Notes under the pieces: generated by a model | Database searches by the model: none | The model's input: only the letters and a program-made list of their open reading frames with translations | Told to the model about the DNA's origin: nothing | Position numbers and translations under genes: made by a program | Shown: one piece after another, positions 10,236-20,709 of the stretch | How the letters are laid out: each line of letters begins with the position of its first letter | Numbering within the stretch: position 1 is the stretch's first letter | From: Elysia chlorotica | Taxonomy: Eukaryota; Mollusca; Gastropoda; Plakobranchidae | Length of the DNA: 64,000 nt | Assembly (NCBI GenBank): GCA_003991915.1 | Contig: RQTK01000341.1 | Span: forward strand, 343,260-407,259 | Reading direction: 5' to 3'

Positions 10236-10700
10236 CAGTAGGAAAACTCGATAGAGCGCAAGAAAGCTTAGTCAGATATCTTTAGAACTGACAAGTATAG
10301 ACCCATTTTCGCTCCTGATACGTCGCACCAATATTTCGTTACAGACTTATTCACGAGACCGTGTGGGCGTATTACGAGCTGTGACAGTACTATATACACG
10401 AACACATTTTTTTGTCAAGCATTTATGATTTATTATGAAATGTAGAAGCACTATATAGCCCTAAAGGTTATGCACTGAGCTGACATAAGATTTTAGATAT
10501 GAAATGACAGACGACGGGAACTTGTCGCATTTTGCTTAACTGTCGTGAGATCTCAAAACATACAAACATAATTATGCCATTTCTATCTCTTAAAACGATC
10601 ACGAGTAAAAAGAAAAAGATCGCAAAGAGGAAATTTACCTCAGTCTACAAGTGACAGCATCAGAGAAGCTGAGCTGCCATTAGCTGAAGCACTGAATGAT
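10236..10700. other. intergenic or intronic sequence, no gene recognised
   Basis: Unique AT-rich sequence with no repeat match in the window and no supported frame. Confidence 0.5.
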
Positions 10701-10708
10701 AATGAGAA

Positions 10709-10734
10709 TCTATCTAGCTATCTATCTATCTATC
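10709..10734. repeat. (TCTA)n microsatellite
   Basis: About six TCTA units. Confidence 0.9.
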
Positions 10735-10798
10735 TTAACACCTGTGCGACAAATTACCTGGTGTTTTGGTAATTCTTGAGCGATTAACCAGAAGGTTT

Positions 10799-11222
10799 TT
10801 ACTGTGCAGGAAGGTACCTTCTCAATAAACCATGACCGTGTTGGTCTATGTCTCTGTGTCTCTGTATTTATCTCTGTTTCTCGTTCTCTCTTCTCTCTGC
10901 TTCTCGCTGTCTCTGTGTGTCTCTCTCTTTCTCTTCATGTCTTTCTATCTCATTATCTCCATCTTTCTCTTTCTATTTATCTCTGTTTATATTCGTGTCT
11001 ACGTCTCTCTTTACTGTGCAGGAAGGTACCTTCTCAATCAACCATGGCCCTGCTTATCTGTCTCTGTGTCTCTGTGTTTATCTCTAATTCTCATTCTCTC
11101 TCCTTCTCTCTGCTTCTCTCAGTCTCTATGTGTCTCTCTCTCTATTTATCTCCATGTCTTTCTATCTCGTTATCTCCATATTTCTCTTTCTGTCTATCTC
11201 TATCTATCGTCGTGTCACTGTC
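10799..11222 (+). repeat. 212-bp tandem duplication in CT-rich DNA
   Basis: TTACTGTGCAGGAAGGTACC followed by TTCTCAAT.AACCATG occurs at 10,799 and again at 11,011. Each copy then continues into similar irregular TCTCTGT/TTTATCTC pyrimidine sequence. The overlapping plus-strand frames of 187-194 codons are L/S/C-rich artefacts of composition. Confidence 0.85.
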
Positions 11223-11380
11223 TCTCTTTGTCTTTCTCTGTCACTTTGCTATTACCCTCTCTCTGTGTATCTCTCTGTGTATCTCGCTACATCTGTCTGC
11301 CTCTCTTTCGCTCTGCAATATCCCTGCCTCTCTCTCACACACACACTCTCTCTCATTGTTTCTCTCTCTCTCCGGTGTAC
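11223..11380. repeat. CT-rich low-complexity tract
   Basis: Irregular CTCT/TGTC units with a short CA run at 11,337-11,346. Confidence 0.85.
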
Positions 11381-11600
11381 CGACGTGATAGATAAAATCC
11401 GAAAGATAAATAGAGTTTTCACAGTCAGCGAATGTATATTAAACATTTATCACAGGTAAAGTTAGTGTTTCTCTTTTGTTTTCAAGGTGTCTGACAGAAA
11501 ACGGCAAACAACAATCTTATTTCCAGGGTCCGTTCTTATTTATCTACTTTTTTATCAGGAATCTTAAATGTAGATCTATAATACAGTACTTTCAAACAAT

Positions 11601-11829
11601 GGTTCTCGAACCCCACGATTGGTCAAAAATGCATTTGTCCGATTTCGCCTCCTAACGGTTAGGTCCGTATCAGACGAGTGTGACCACCTGAGCCAGGTGT
11701 CATGGTATCCCTGCCCTGTCTCTGTGTAGCAGCACGTAGAATAGTCAGACAGTAGAGTTGGGAACCGTCCACACTATGACCTATAATATATGCTGCTGAC
11801 GTACGCTAAGCCACAAACTCAACCCAAAC
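11601..11829 (+). mobile_element. SINE copy, head truncated
   Basis: It begins at the B box region (GGTTCTCGAACCCCACGATT), which is the type-2 head, then carries CATGGTATCCCTGCCCTGTC, GTGTAGCAGCACGTAGAAT, GTCAGACAG, CCGTCCACACTATGACC and a degraded CTCAACCCAAAC tail. It is clearly more diverged than the 9,979 copy. Confidence 0.8.
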
Positions 11830-12125
11830 AATATATCGACAGAATGGTATGCACAGGTACTAATAATTGTGTTAGGAAAATCACTCTGATAGTTATAATT
11901 GGCATTATCGTACTCTATATCAGGTTGCAGAGGGCCTTCGTTCCAGCTCAGATGGGGGCCCCTCACTATCTTATAATTGTCCTAGGATGCATGAATTTAC
12001 AAAGCGTTTTAAACGGGGGTGTCGCTTCTGGTGGTGATGGTGTGTGTGTGAGGAGGGGGGAACGTCTTAAATCTGGCACTGCTTTTTATCATATCATTTT
12101 TTTTTAGGAAATGAACCCTTCGTGA
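11830..12125. other. intergenic or intronic sequence, no gene recognised
   Basis: AT-rich DNA. The segment GGGGCCCTCACT..CTTAT..TTACAAAGCGTTTTAAA.GGGG at 11,957-12,019 reappears near 61,023-61,092, so it is probably part of another, unnamed interspersed repeat. Confidence 0.5.
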
Positions 12126-12130
12126 ACTGT

Positions 12131-12200
12131 GGCGGAAGTGCTAGCTGTGGATCCCCCACATGCTGAGCACAACCAACTTCCGGAAGCGCATGCGTACTTT
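12131..12200. promoter_or_regulatory. candidate TATA-less promoter: ETS sites next to NRF-1-like palindrome
   Basis: CGGAAGTG (12,133-12,140) is a strong ETS/GABP core. CTTCCGGAAG (12,177-12,186) is a perfect palindromic ETS double core. It abuts GCGCATGCGTA (12,186-12,196), one or two bases from the NRF-1 consensus. In animals, GABP and NRF-1 motifs cluster at housekeeping promoters. The sequence shows the motifs; promoter function is inference. I see no convincing first exon with a donor site on either side, so the gene and direction are unknown. Confidence 0.4.
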
Positions 12201-12239
12201 GTCGCAGAGAGGGAGAAGCTGAGTGGAGAACCAGTAGCT

Positions 12240-13300
12240 ACAAGTGCAACAGTGGGGGCTGTTTAATTGCTTTACAAGACTGAGGGGAACCACTCAATTT
12301 GTTTTGTTTTATTAATTTGTCTTTAGCGCACTGCACATGACACCTTAAACAGGGATCTATGGATTGCGATGTGTTTCCATCCTCTTCTTCTAACCTCCCC
12401 TCACCCCACCCCATCTCCCCAAACACCCACGCACACACACGCCATATACAAAATTGAATTGTACACATGTTTTGTTGTTTGTGTGTTTGTGTTTGCACCC
12501 ATCATTCCAGCTTTTCTCCCATTCAAATGTTAAAACTTTAACACAAAAAAGTGAAAACCAGCATAAGGAAGAACTAGACTTCCTGTCCATAACATCATGC
12601 TCATCCCGCGAACTCGACGCAGACTTTATTTTTGTTTTTTGTCTTTTTTCTTCTTGTATACACACATGTAGAGCTCGTTCGACTGTGAGAGTTGTTCACC
12701 ATGTGTTTGGGTTTTCTTTCTTATCAATTATAGCAAATAGACAAAACAAAACAAAAACGACGCGCCTTGCCTTGGGCGTTGAGTCTTTCCAACCCAAAAC
12801 CAGGGAGATCTCTCTAGTTACCTTCAGACTACTTTTTAAACGCTTTTTTTAAAATGATTTTCTTTACCCGCGTTTTTTTTTATATTGCCAAATAGGAAAA
12901 TGGATACAATTTCAGAAAGTATTTACTTTCATGTGGTTTTGATTTTAAATTATATTAACATGAAAATGAATATGGATTTGTTTTTTCTTGTGTGTATTAG
13001 GTATGCTAGCGACCCGGAGAGAAGTAAAAGTAAAGTGAAACAGGATAAGAAAAGTGTGGAGATTAGATATAAGTAAAGTATTTGGGGATTTGGTTAATAT
13101 TTGGCTTGACTACATCGGCGATATCCATCAAAATATAAGTCCAGTTTTCGGTATGTCTAACTTCTAAATCTATTTCGATCTCTATTTAGATCTAGACTTG
13201 GACTGTCACAATCGGCGCTTGAACCTCCTTCTTGTTCTTTATCATCACTCGTCTCCCCAAACTTCGATATCTGATTCATAGTCAGCACCTACTCTCTGTT
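12240..13300. other. non-repetitive sequence around the candidate promoter, no gene recognised
   Basis: Mixed AT-rich DNA. Frames at 12,454-12,852 (plus, 132 codons) and 12,390-12,665 (minus, 91 codons) overlap each other and lack family motifs. An exon cannot be excluded because transcripts from this region would be spliced. Confidence 0.4.
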
Positions 13301-13319
13301 TTTACCCATATATCTCTCT

Positions 13320-13351
13320 ATGACCAATCTCTTTCTTTTGCTCTCTCTCTT

Positions 13352-13406
<55 letters not shown>

Positions 13407-13525
13407 AACCTCTATCTCTTTCTCTAACTCTTTCACTTTCTGTCTCTCGTTTTGTCTCTGTGTTTAATCTCTCTCTCTCCCTCCCTCTCTCTCCATCTCC
13501 CTCCCTCTCTCTCCCTCTCTTGCAC
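13320..13525. repeat. (CT)n and CCCT-rich tract
   Basis: Pure CT cores near 13,355-13,395, followed by CTCTCCCTCC blocks. Confidence 0.95.
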
Positions 13526-13784
13526 CCCACCACTAATATGAGGAGACCGAATGCCGTACTGCCTATCCTATCTCTCCCTACCCAATAGTTTACGCTACAT
13601 GCACATGCATGCTTCAGGCATGTGGAGTGTTTATAATTATCCCTCAAGTTTAAAATGTAGAGAAAAAAATATTAGGAACTTGTAAGAGTATAAAGAAATA
13701 AAGGATCCTCGACACACACACACTTTTGAAATAAAAACTAAAATAGCAAGGGGAAAAATTAAAAGACGGTATTTCCTTTTCCCC

Positions 13785-14170
13785 CTTTCTCTTTCTGTCT
13801 TCGTTTGTCTGCTTGCCTGCTTGCCTCAGTCATTCGTTCTGTTTCTCTCTTTTTCTATCTATCTATCTATATATCTAACTATCTATCTATATATCTATCT
13901 ATCTAACTATCTATCTATCTATCTATCTACCTATCTATCTATCTATCTATCTGTCTATCTGTCTGCCTGTCTATCTATCTATCTATCTACCTATCTATCT
14001 GTTTATCTGTCTATCTATAATTATATCTATCTATCTGTCTATCTATCTGTCTATCTATCTGTATATCTCTCTTTTAGTAATGTGTATGTCAATCTCTCTT
14101 TCTGTCCGTCTGTTTGTCTTTCTCTCTCTCCGTCTCACTAAGTCTCTCTGTCTATCTCCCTCTTTTTCTC
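13785..14170. repeat. (TCTA)n / (TCTG)n tetranucleotide array
   Basis: TCTA units from about 13,855 to 14,065 with ATCTAAC, TACC and TGTC variants, flanked by pyrimidine-rich DNA. It encodes the spurious YLSI frame. Confidence 0.95.
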
Positions 14171-14380
14171 TCTTTCTTTCCCCCAAGCAATGAAGTTCCC
14201 ATGGCAATGTTTAGTTCAATGTTGTTGTTTTTTTAACTATCCTTCTTTTCCTCCACACCTTAAAAAAAAAACGTCAATTTCTTCCAGCTGTTCTGTCTGG
14301 TCTCTCTTCAGTCATGAGACCCCAGTCTTGATTCCTTTCCCTGCTAGACGTTTAAATGCACCTAGGCACGACTAATGTTC

Positions 14381-14482
14381 AAGTACAACAAGAAGTGAGA
14401 CTTAGGCGCCCGACTATCGTTTATCTACAATCACCGTACACCAGACGTCTATATCTACGTTCTCGTTGTAATGTATGTACTA
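14381..14482. mobile_element. TIR-A foldback element, copy 1
   Basis: The left arm AAGTACAACAAGAAGTGAGA..GCGCCCGAC (14,381-14,423) is complementary to the right arm CCAGACGTCTATATCTACGTTCTCGTTGTA..GTAC (14,441-14,480). The arms are diverged but collinear. It has no coding capacity and resembles a MITE (a short non-autonomous DNA-transposon derivative). Confidence 0.65.
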
Positions 14483-14489
14483 ACTGGCC

Positions 14490-14960
14490 ATAAAACGATC
14501 CAAGGTCCGTCTGGGCGGAGCGGACCCGCTGGTCAGCAGACCGTGAAGGACTGACTGGGTCTGGTTCCTGGACTGGGAGACCCTCAGACCTGGTCTGGCC
14601 CGCGGGAATCTCCAAACCTTAAGGTCAATCCTCCCCTATCTCTCTCTCCTCATTCCCTGAGTGACCACCACAGCTGAAATCACTGGTCCTTGACTTTTGT
14701 TGTCTCTCCTGCACTCTGTAAGTCCCCAAGGCTGCCTACAAGGGTTGGGCCTCTAAGAGTCAACAGACTGAATTAACGCGTAGAGCTTGACGATGAGGTT
14801 TCCAGTTACCCCAGGTCTCACCGTCTCACCCTCCGGATTCCCACATTCTCTGGCTCGCAGGTTGAATACATACTCAGGGTAGGGTTAGACACACGAAGAC
14901 ATCACGAGACAGATTAAAGATCAAGCTTTCCTGCGGGTCCTTCAGATCCCAACTGATCCC
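14490..14960. other. GC-richer sequence, no gene recognised
   Basis: Locally GC-rich with several GGTCTGG/GGTCCG motifs and a short hairpin GGTCCG..CGGACC at 14,505-14,527. Frames are short and motif-free. Confidence 0.4.
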
Positions 14961-15209
14961 CTGGCAGTGTCCGGTTATCAGTACCGCACAGGCCTCGACT
15001 AATGACAGTCCGACTGAAACTGGCGGATTCAACACTGGATATAATGGATATAATAATTGTCATCTTGTTTCCTTTACAAGTGTACTGGTACTTAGGACGG
15101 GGTACTTTTACATGACGTGTAATATGAAACCATACAGCTCTGTTGTGGTTGAGAGAACTTGAGAGAGCATTCCTTATTGGCTGAGTCAGAGGGTTTAGAA
15201 AGAAGGAAG

Positions 15210-15440
15210 CAGGAGGGAGAGGACGAGTGAGAATCAAGAACAGAGGGGCGAGAGGAGAAAGATGAGGAGAAGCGAAAGGTAGAAGAATGAGGAAGAGGAT
15301 GGTGGAGGAGGAGGAAAAAAAGAAGAAGAAAAAGAAGAAGAAGAAGAAGAAGAAGAAGAAGAAGAAGAAGAAGAAGAAGAAGAAGAAGAAGAAAAACAGA
15401 ACAACAAAAAGAACAACAACAACAACACCAATAACAACAA
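15210..15440. repeat. (AAG)n trinucleotide array with purine-rich flanks
   Basis: AAG units from about 15,316 to 15,392, then AAC units to about 15,440. It yields poly-K, poly-L and poly-S frames only. Confidence 0.95.
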
Positions 15441-15477
15441 CTGCAAAACGTCATGGCACGAATCTGTAATAGTACAT

Positions 15478-15545
15478 GCTGGCACAGGCGGTAGAGCATT
15501 GGCCTCACATCACGCGGGACCAGATTCGATCTATAGTGTTTTATT
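15478..15545 (+). mobile_element. tRNA-like SINE head
   Basis: TGGCACAGGCGGTAGAGCAT (A-box region) followed by TTGGCCTCACATCACGCGGGAC and B-box-like CAGATTCGATC. The downstream sequence does not match the common body in this window. Confidence 0.55.
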
Positions 15546-15786
15546 TATCTAGTGACCATGTTTGTGTGAAATCATGGGACTGGTTGGTTTCTTGTAAACC
15601 ATCACCTATGTGATCACTTTCAGAACACTATAAACTATGGCAGAACGTCTACTATACTCGTAGTTACACAGGATCTTTAACGGTGCTTAAGGGTAGGATA
15701 AAAAAATTCATGGCCAGGTCCCTCTAACGTCCGTTACTTCATACCTAGCACGATTGTCCAGGTAGTATTGTGACCACGGCTAATGA

Positions 15787-15873
15787 GTACAAAACGAAGT
15801 AGATTTTAGGTGTCCCACTACAGTATCAATAAGTGCAGTAAGTCGGCCGTCTAAATCTACGTCCACTCTGTAC
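15787..15873. mobile_element. TIR-A foldback element, copy 2 (compact)
   Basis: Left arm GTACAAAACGAAGTAGATTT then TAGGTGTCCCAC; right arm GTCGGCCGTCTAAATCTACG then TCCACTCTGTAC. The arms are inverted complements over about 33 bp with a loop of about 20 bp. This is the shortest and clearest member. Confidence 0.75.
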
Positions 15874-15889
15874 TTACTTTCCCAAGAAA

Positions 15890-16790
15890 GTAGTAACCCC
15901 GCTCCATACAGCGGTCATCTTAATTGGTTTTTGTGAGACACTTTGGTTCGTGCAGAGCCATGCTGAGATGGTCAAGTGTAGATCTACACCGCACTGAGGC
16001 GCGTATTGTCTTATTTGTCGATGGATGCCGCGATGTTTTTCTAGTGTCTCTGATTACGGTTAGGATATGTTTATACGGATCATTGTTGCAAATGCCTTGA
16101 AAGTACTGGAAAAGAATGAATTTTACAATACAGTGGGGTGGAGATGTGGTGGGATTACAATAGACAATAAAAAGGCTGATAATTTTGTGGAATATTATTG
16201 TACTGGACTCCACCTTGCTCCCAAGTCCAACGTAGGCTCTGTTTATAAAACGGTGGTTGTATATTGTTTCCATATTGTCTGATTTAATAATTATTTATCC
16301 ATTCATGTTTAGGTCTTTTTCTCCAATGTCCTTGCAATAACTGTTTGTTTGTTTTTTCGATTAGCTGTCTATCGTAAACATGCTCTAATATTAATTTTGC
16401 TTTTAGTTCTGATTCGTATATATCACGCGTTTTGCTCCATAACGGTTTTAGCTTGGGCGCTTAGGGCCTACTTCTGTAAAACCAAACACCGTGCACTGTA
16501 GAAGCTCTAGAAGTGCAGACAATGCAGAGCTGATGTTCCACCCTGTTAGCCGATACCCTAGCATTGTCACAATATTGTGTTTTGGTATCACATGCACTTT
16601 CTGTTACGTAAATATTTACCTTTCTACTTTTTGTTTTGAAACGTGTGTTGAGCTTCGTTTAGGGAAAGTGCTATATATACGATTGAGCTTTGTTTAGGGA
16701 AAGTGCTATATATACGTAACATTAGTAACTTTTTTATTAAACTGGTTTGCCACAAAGGCAGACTGCAGGATTAAAAGCATAGCTGTTTGA
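15890..16790. other. intergenic or intronic sequence, no gene recognised
   Basis: A 14-bp perfect palindrome GTGTAGATCTACAC lies at 15,976-15,989. A 35-bp tandem duplication (TTGAGCTTCGTTTAGGGAAA.. and TTGAGCTTTGTTTAGGGAAA..) lies at 16,648-16,718. The 117-codon minus frame at 15,920-16,273 and the overlapping 71-codon plus frame have no motif I recognise. Confidence 0.45.
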
Positions 16791-16802
16791 AGTGTGTAGT
16801 GG

Positions 16803-16880
16803 GTGGGAAGCGATGTAGCCCTACTGGTTACTGATGGGAGCGGGTGGGGGGGATGCGGTTCAAATCCTAGATGGTGTACC
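16803..16880 (+). mobile_element. tRNA-like SINE head
   Basis: GAAGCGATGTAGCCCTACTGG then TTACTGATGGGAGCGGGT and a good B box GCGGTTCAAATCCTAG. No common body follows. Confidence 0.55.
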
Positions 16881-16884
16881 GTTT

Positions 16885-17920
16885 AGTATGATTTTATCAG
16901 CAAACCCAGCAGCTCCAATTTTTAAATATTACTTTTGAATCGTTTCAGTGCTTCACTCAAATTTTCAATCTTTGATTTAGTAGTGCAGTGGGTTACATAT
17001 TATTGGTTTGTGTAAAGCAATAACATTTTGTTATGCTGAAATATTTTGCCGCAAAAAGTGCTGCACTTATGCTCTGAGATGTACTGTATACATAATAAGC
17101 TGTACGTAGCTTTACATATTACATAAGCTGGATGGCATGTAAGAAGCCACATTTGTCATATTGTCACATAGGCGTGTCGCTACTGACAAAAGATGTATGG
17201 GCAATATGCAGACTGTGATGTCATCACCAAGGCCAAACAATTCTCTGACTGTTATTTCATTTATGGAAGGTCTTCAACCTTCTGACAAATACATAAAAGC
17301 TTTCTACGGGGCAATATTTATGTCCGCCATGATTGTCGCTGCGAGAGACATTGATTAAGACACGATGTATGCTCAGGTACTGGCAATAGAGGAAGTGTGT
17401 GGAACGGAATGATTCCTCTTGTTGTTTTTGCTGATGCTATTTGTGGGTTTTTTGTTTGTTATTATTGTTGACATTGTTCTTGTTTTTGTATCGTTGAAGA
17501 GCATCATGATGCTGTTGTTGTTGTTGCTAATATGCTGATTATTTTGTTGTTGCTGTTGCTCTAGGTGATGCTTTTTGTCAACTTACAGATATATAATTTT
17601 TATATCAGTGAAACCGAAACATTAAACAGTAGGGCCGTTTTCAAACTACTTTAACAAACTAGCTATTTAAGATGTCAAATAAATAGTTTGAAAGATGTTT
17701 GAAAACGCGAGTCCTATATATTTCACCCAAGATGAGGCACTGTCTGTGTGTGGTACTGTCTGTTTGTGGCACTGTGTGAGTTTAACCCATTGTTGTCAGT
17801 ACATGCTACAACTCGGGAACGTTAGGGACGGGAATGGGAGAGGGAGAGGTGGCACTTCTTTCAAACAAGAACACATTGTCCATGAAAGTGTCAACAGTTT
17901 TCATCTAACGTTTGTTTGAC
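16885..17920. other. intergenic or intronic sequence, no gene recognised
   Basis: AT-rich with TTG-rich runs at 17,418-17,565. No supported exon. Confidence 0.5.
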
Positions 17921-18141
17921 TCTCTCACTCACTCTCTCTCAAGTTTGCTTTCTGTCTGCCTTTCTTCTTTATCTCTCTTCATTTTCCTTTCTATAAACGT
18001 ATCTATCTCTCCCTTCTCTCTCTAGCCATCTGTTTGTCTGTCTGTCTCTATGTCTCTCCGTGCCTATGCCTTTCTTTGCCTCTATCTATCTATCTACCTA
18101 CCTACCTACCTATCTATCTATCTACCTACCTACCTACCTAC

Positions 18142-18208
<67 letters not shown>

Positions 18209-18265
18209 CCTACCTACCTACCTACCTATCTATCTATCTCTCTTTTTCATCCTTTCCTCTCTGTC
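17921..18265. repeat. (TCTA)n with internal (CTAC)n blocks
   Basis: Alternating blocks: CTAC at 18,093-18,110, 18,121-18,142 and 18,203-18,226, and TCTA between them. The YLSIYLPTYL frames in all three phases are artefacts. Confidence 0.95.
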
Positions 18266-19250
18266 TTCTCTCTATCCTACTCTTCCCCTGTGCACACACA
18301 GTCACATCCTGACTCTATGCTGAGGCATGAAACAAATGTTTACCCCTAACGCTCCCGAGGCGCGCCGGCACGCCTAAGGTATTCAGTTACATCGTACCGC
18401 ACACACGGCAGGCATTTGGAGCACTAAGTAGGTAAAGACTGGCTTGGGACGGGAAAGGGTTACAAGACTTACAACTTAGCCAGGTTGGGTGGGGTTAGGG
18501 GGTGGAGTATGGTGTAAAGCAGAACTGCTAACGTACATCGTAAAAGCGCAACAAATATGCATTTTTAAGACTTTTTTGTCTAGATTTGTACACGGCATGA
18601 TGGCTCATTATGTAGGACTCTCTGAGAGAGAAAGAGAACTGGTGACTCCATACGAGAACTCTCGCGCTCAGGGCTTGCACTGTAAAGACGACCCTGCCGG
18701 GAAAAGCCATGTTTGTTTTAGCCTCAGACTTAAGTCATGTCGCCCTGTTCTTCTCTAGTCGGAACATGAGACCAGGTCTTAGGACACATACTTCAATGGT
18801 CACCATGAGTAATTAAACTAACGAACTAAAATAACTTTCTGACCCTTTTTTTTCAATATCTTTGATATATTTTTGTGGGGGATCAAAAGAAAACCTAGGA
18901 TTCTCTCTGCACTTAATCTAAGACGTATTTACCCTTGTGAAACGGTTGACCTAGTCTCCAGTGTTTGGCTGTTTGCCGTTCTTGTGGCACAGAAAGCTCT
19001 CTAGATCTCTATACCGAGTGCCTTCAAACAGCTATTTCACGACGTCGATTTGTGGCGGCCCCGGAAAGGGTTACATGTATAGGGATTCGCAGCTCCTCAA
19101 TGAATGGAGTCAAAACAGTTCTTGGAGAGAGGCGACGAGACACAACTTATTGAATGTTGTAGGAAATACCGATACATACATGTTTCCGAATACACGTTCG
19201 CGGTGTTTTGTGTGCATGCTACGTCGTTGTAGCTACACCCGTGAGTCGAT
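18266..19250. other. intergenic or intronic sequence, no gene recognised
   Basis: Mixed composition. The 146-codon plus frame at 18,961-19,401 begins in unique sequence and runs into a SINE-like head at 19,252, so it is unlikely to be a single coding exon. Confidence 0.4.
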
Positions 19251-19251
19251 A

Positions 19252-19312
19252 AAGCATAGGGGTAGGGCTCGTACCTTCAATTCAGACGTTCTGGGTTCTG
19301 TCCACGATCAGG
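19252..19312 (+). mobile_element. tRNA-like SINE head, diverged
   Basis: CATAGGGGTAGGGCTCGTACC then TTCAATTCAGACG and B-box-like TTCTGGGTTCTGTCC. Weak match. Confidence 0.4.
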
Positions 19313-20144
19313 CCGAAAAATCGCTTCCTGCCACAGATCTTATAAGTTATCTTTTTAATATGCTCCCACTGCTTAAATACTTTGTAATCAGCATGAAGTG
19401 AGTGGCTGACACAGAAGTCTTGGTTACCCCCCCCCCCCCAACAATGTCTGTGTGTGGCAGCGTGTACTTGAGACGCATTGTGACTGATGCCGCACTGTTA
19501 CGTCATAAAAACATAACATCTCTCCTACACAGAGAAAAGCGATTTTGGACATCCTATGACTACGTTAAAGGTCTGTTACATGTAAGACATGGCTCTGCTT
19601 GATAGAGAGTAGTTTATATAATTTATAGCAATCTGGATATACCTTCACTGTGCAGATGCTCTTCCCCTCTTAAAACACCAGTAGAGACCAAAAGAAGTAA
19701 ACTCCACTCTATTGCCAGGTGGCTAAAAGCCGAATGAACAGGTGACCACCGGGTTTATAAATACAACTTTGCAGCTGTCTAAATATAGACTGCTTGCACT
19801 TCCCATTACATGACGTAATCTACAGGCATGAAGATTCCTCATGCAGCAGGAGATGGACAGAGGAATAAAGAAGGAACGTTTTAAGATCAGGGAGGACAAA
19901 TAAAACCACACACATACGCATGCCACTATTATTGTGTGCTTCATTCACATTGTTCCCGACTCTACCTCCCTCTGAGATCCTATACAACACTAATATGTCA
20001 CTCTTTAATTCCAATAAATGAAGAAAGACATATTTTTGGTAGTAAGACGGGAAAAGAAAACCACCCATATTGACGCTGTTCTCCGGGTTTCTTATATACG
20101 CCCTTCAAAGCCTCAGACCATTCTATTTTATTCGAACATTAGAA

Positions 20145-20215
20145 ATGCAGACACAGAGAGACAGAGAGACAAATACAGAAACAAACAATGTAAGGAAGAA
20201 AACGAAGGAAAGAGA

Positions 20216-20255
<40 letters not shown>

Positions 20256-20450
20256 CCGATATACGGACAGACAGACAATCAGAAAGACAGACAGACAAAC
20301 AGACAGACAGAGACAAACAAAGGCAGAGACAAAAAAGAGAGAAACAGAGGCAGATATTATATAGAAAGACAGAGAGACAGACAAACAAAGACAAAAAGAG
20401 ACGGAAACAGATGATGGACAAACATATAGACAGATAGACACAGCAGAAAG
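20145..20450. repeat. (GA)n, (GACA)n purine-rich block
   Basis: Pure GA at 20,213-20,252, then irregular GACA/GAAAGACA units. It lies in the presumed intron just downstream (minus-strand sense) of the candidate signal-peptide exon. Confidence 0.95.
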
Positions 20451-20586
20451 AGGCAGAAAAGTGAAATGGATAGATATACATATACTGACAGAAGCAGGTG
20501 CGGCACGTAAGTACATAAAAAATAACAGTATGACTGTGCAGGTGTAAGACAAAACACCACGCGCCAGGGAGAGCTATGGAACTTAC

Positions 20587-20665
20587 CTGAGAAGTCTGTG
20601 TCTGTCTGGGCCTCTGACCGTGGTATACCACAGGCCATCACCGCCAGTAGCACCAGCATCAGCAT
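20587..20665 (-). CDS. candidate first coding exon of a secreted protein (partial, spliced)
   Basis: The minus strand reads ATG (20,665-20,663) followed by 26 codons and one extra base, then a strong donor CTCAG|GTAAGT at 20,587/20,586. The translation has a short hydrophobic N-terminus (MLMLVLLAVMACGIP) and a classical cleavage site after RSEA, then QTDTDFS: a plausible 19-residue signal peptide and the start of an acidic mature chain. An acceptor GTTTTTCCTCCATTCAG|GC lies upstream at 20,709, so the exon would be 20,587-20,708 (122 nt) with 43 nt of 5'UTR. The ATG has A at -3. Splice phase 1 after a signal peptide is common in secreted animal proteins. The frame stays open to the exon start, so an internal exon is the alternative. 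I cannot identify the remaining exons or the family. Confidence 0.5.
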
Positions 20666-20709
20666 CTTGCTCAGGTCTAATCCAGACAAGCGCTCACTAC
20701 TGGTCCGCC

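Noticed and set aside
10804..11395. 187- and 194-codon overlapping plus frames
   Set aside because: CT-rich tandem duplication; two long frames in different phases over the same DNA indicate low complexity rather than coding.
13821..14141. YLSIYLS repeat protein
   Set aside because: Translation of (TCTA)n; the same for 18,034-18,349.
15976..15989. 14-bp palindrome GTGTAGATCTACAC as a binding site
   Set aside because: AGATCTA motifs are common across the window, so a palindrome of this kind is likely by chance.
18961..19401. 146-codon gene on the plus strand
   Set aside because: The frame runs into a SINE-like head and has no recognised motif or splice signals.
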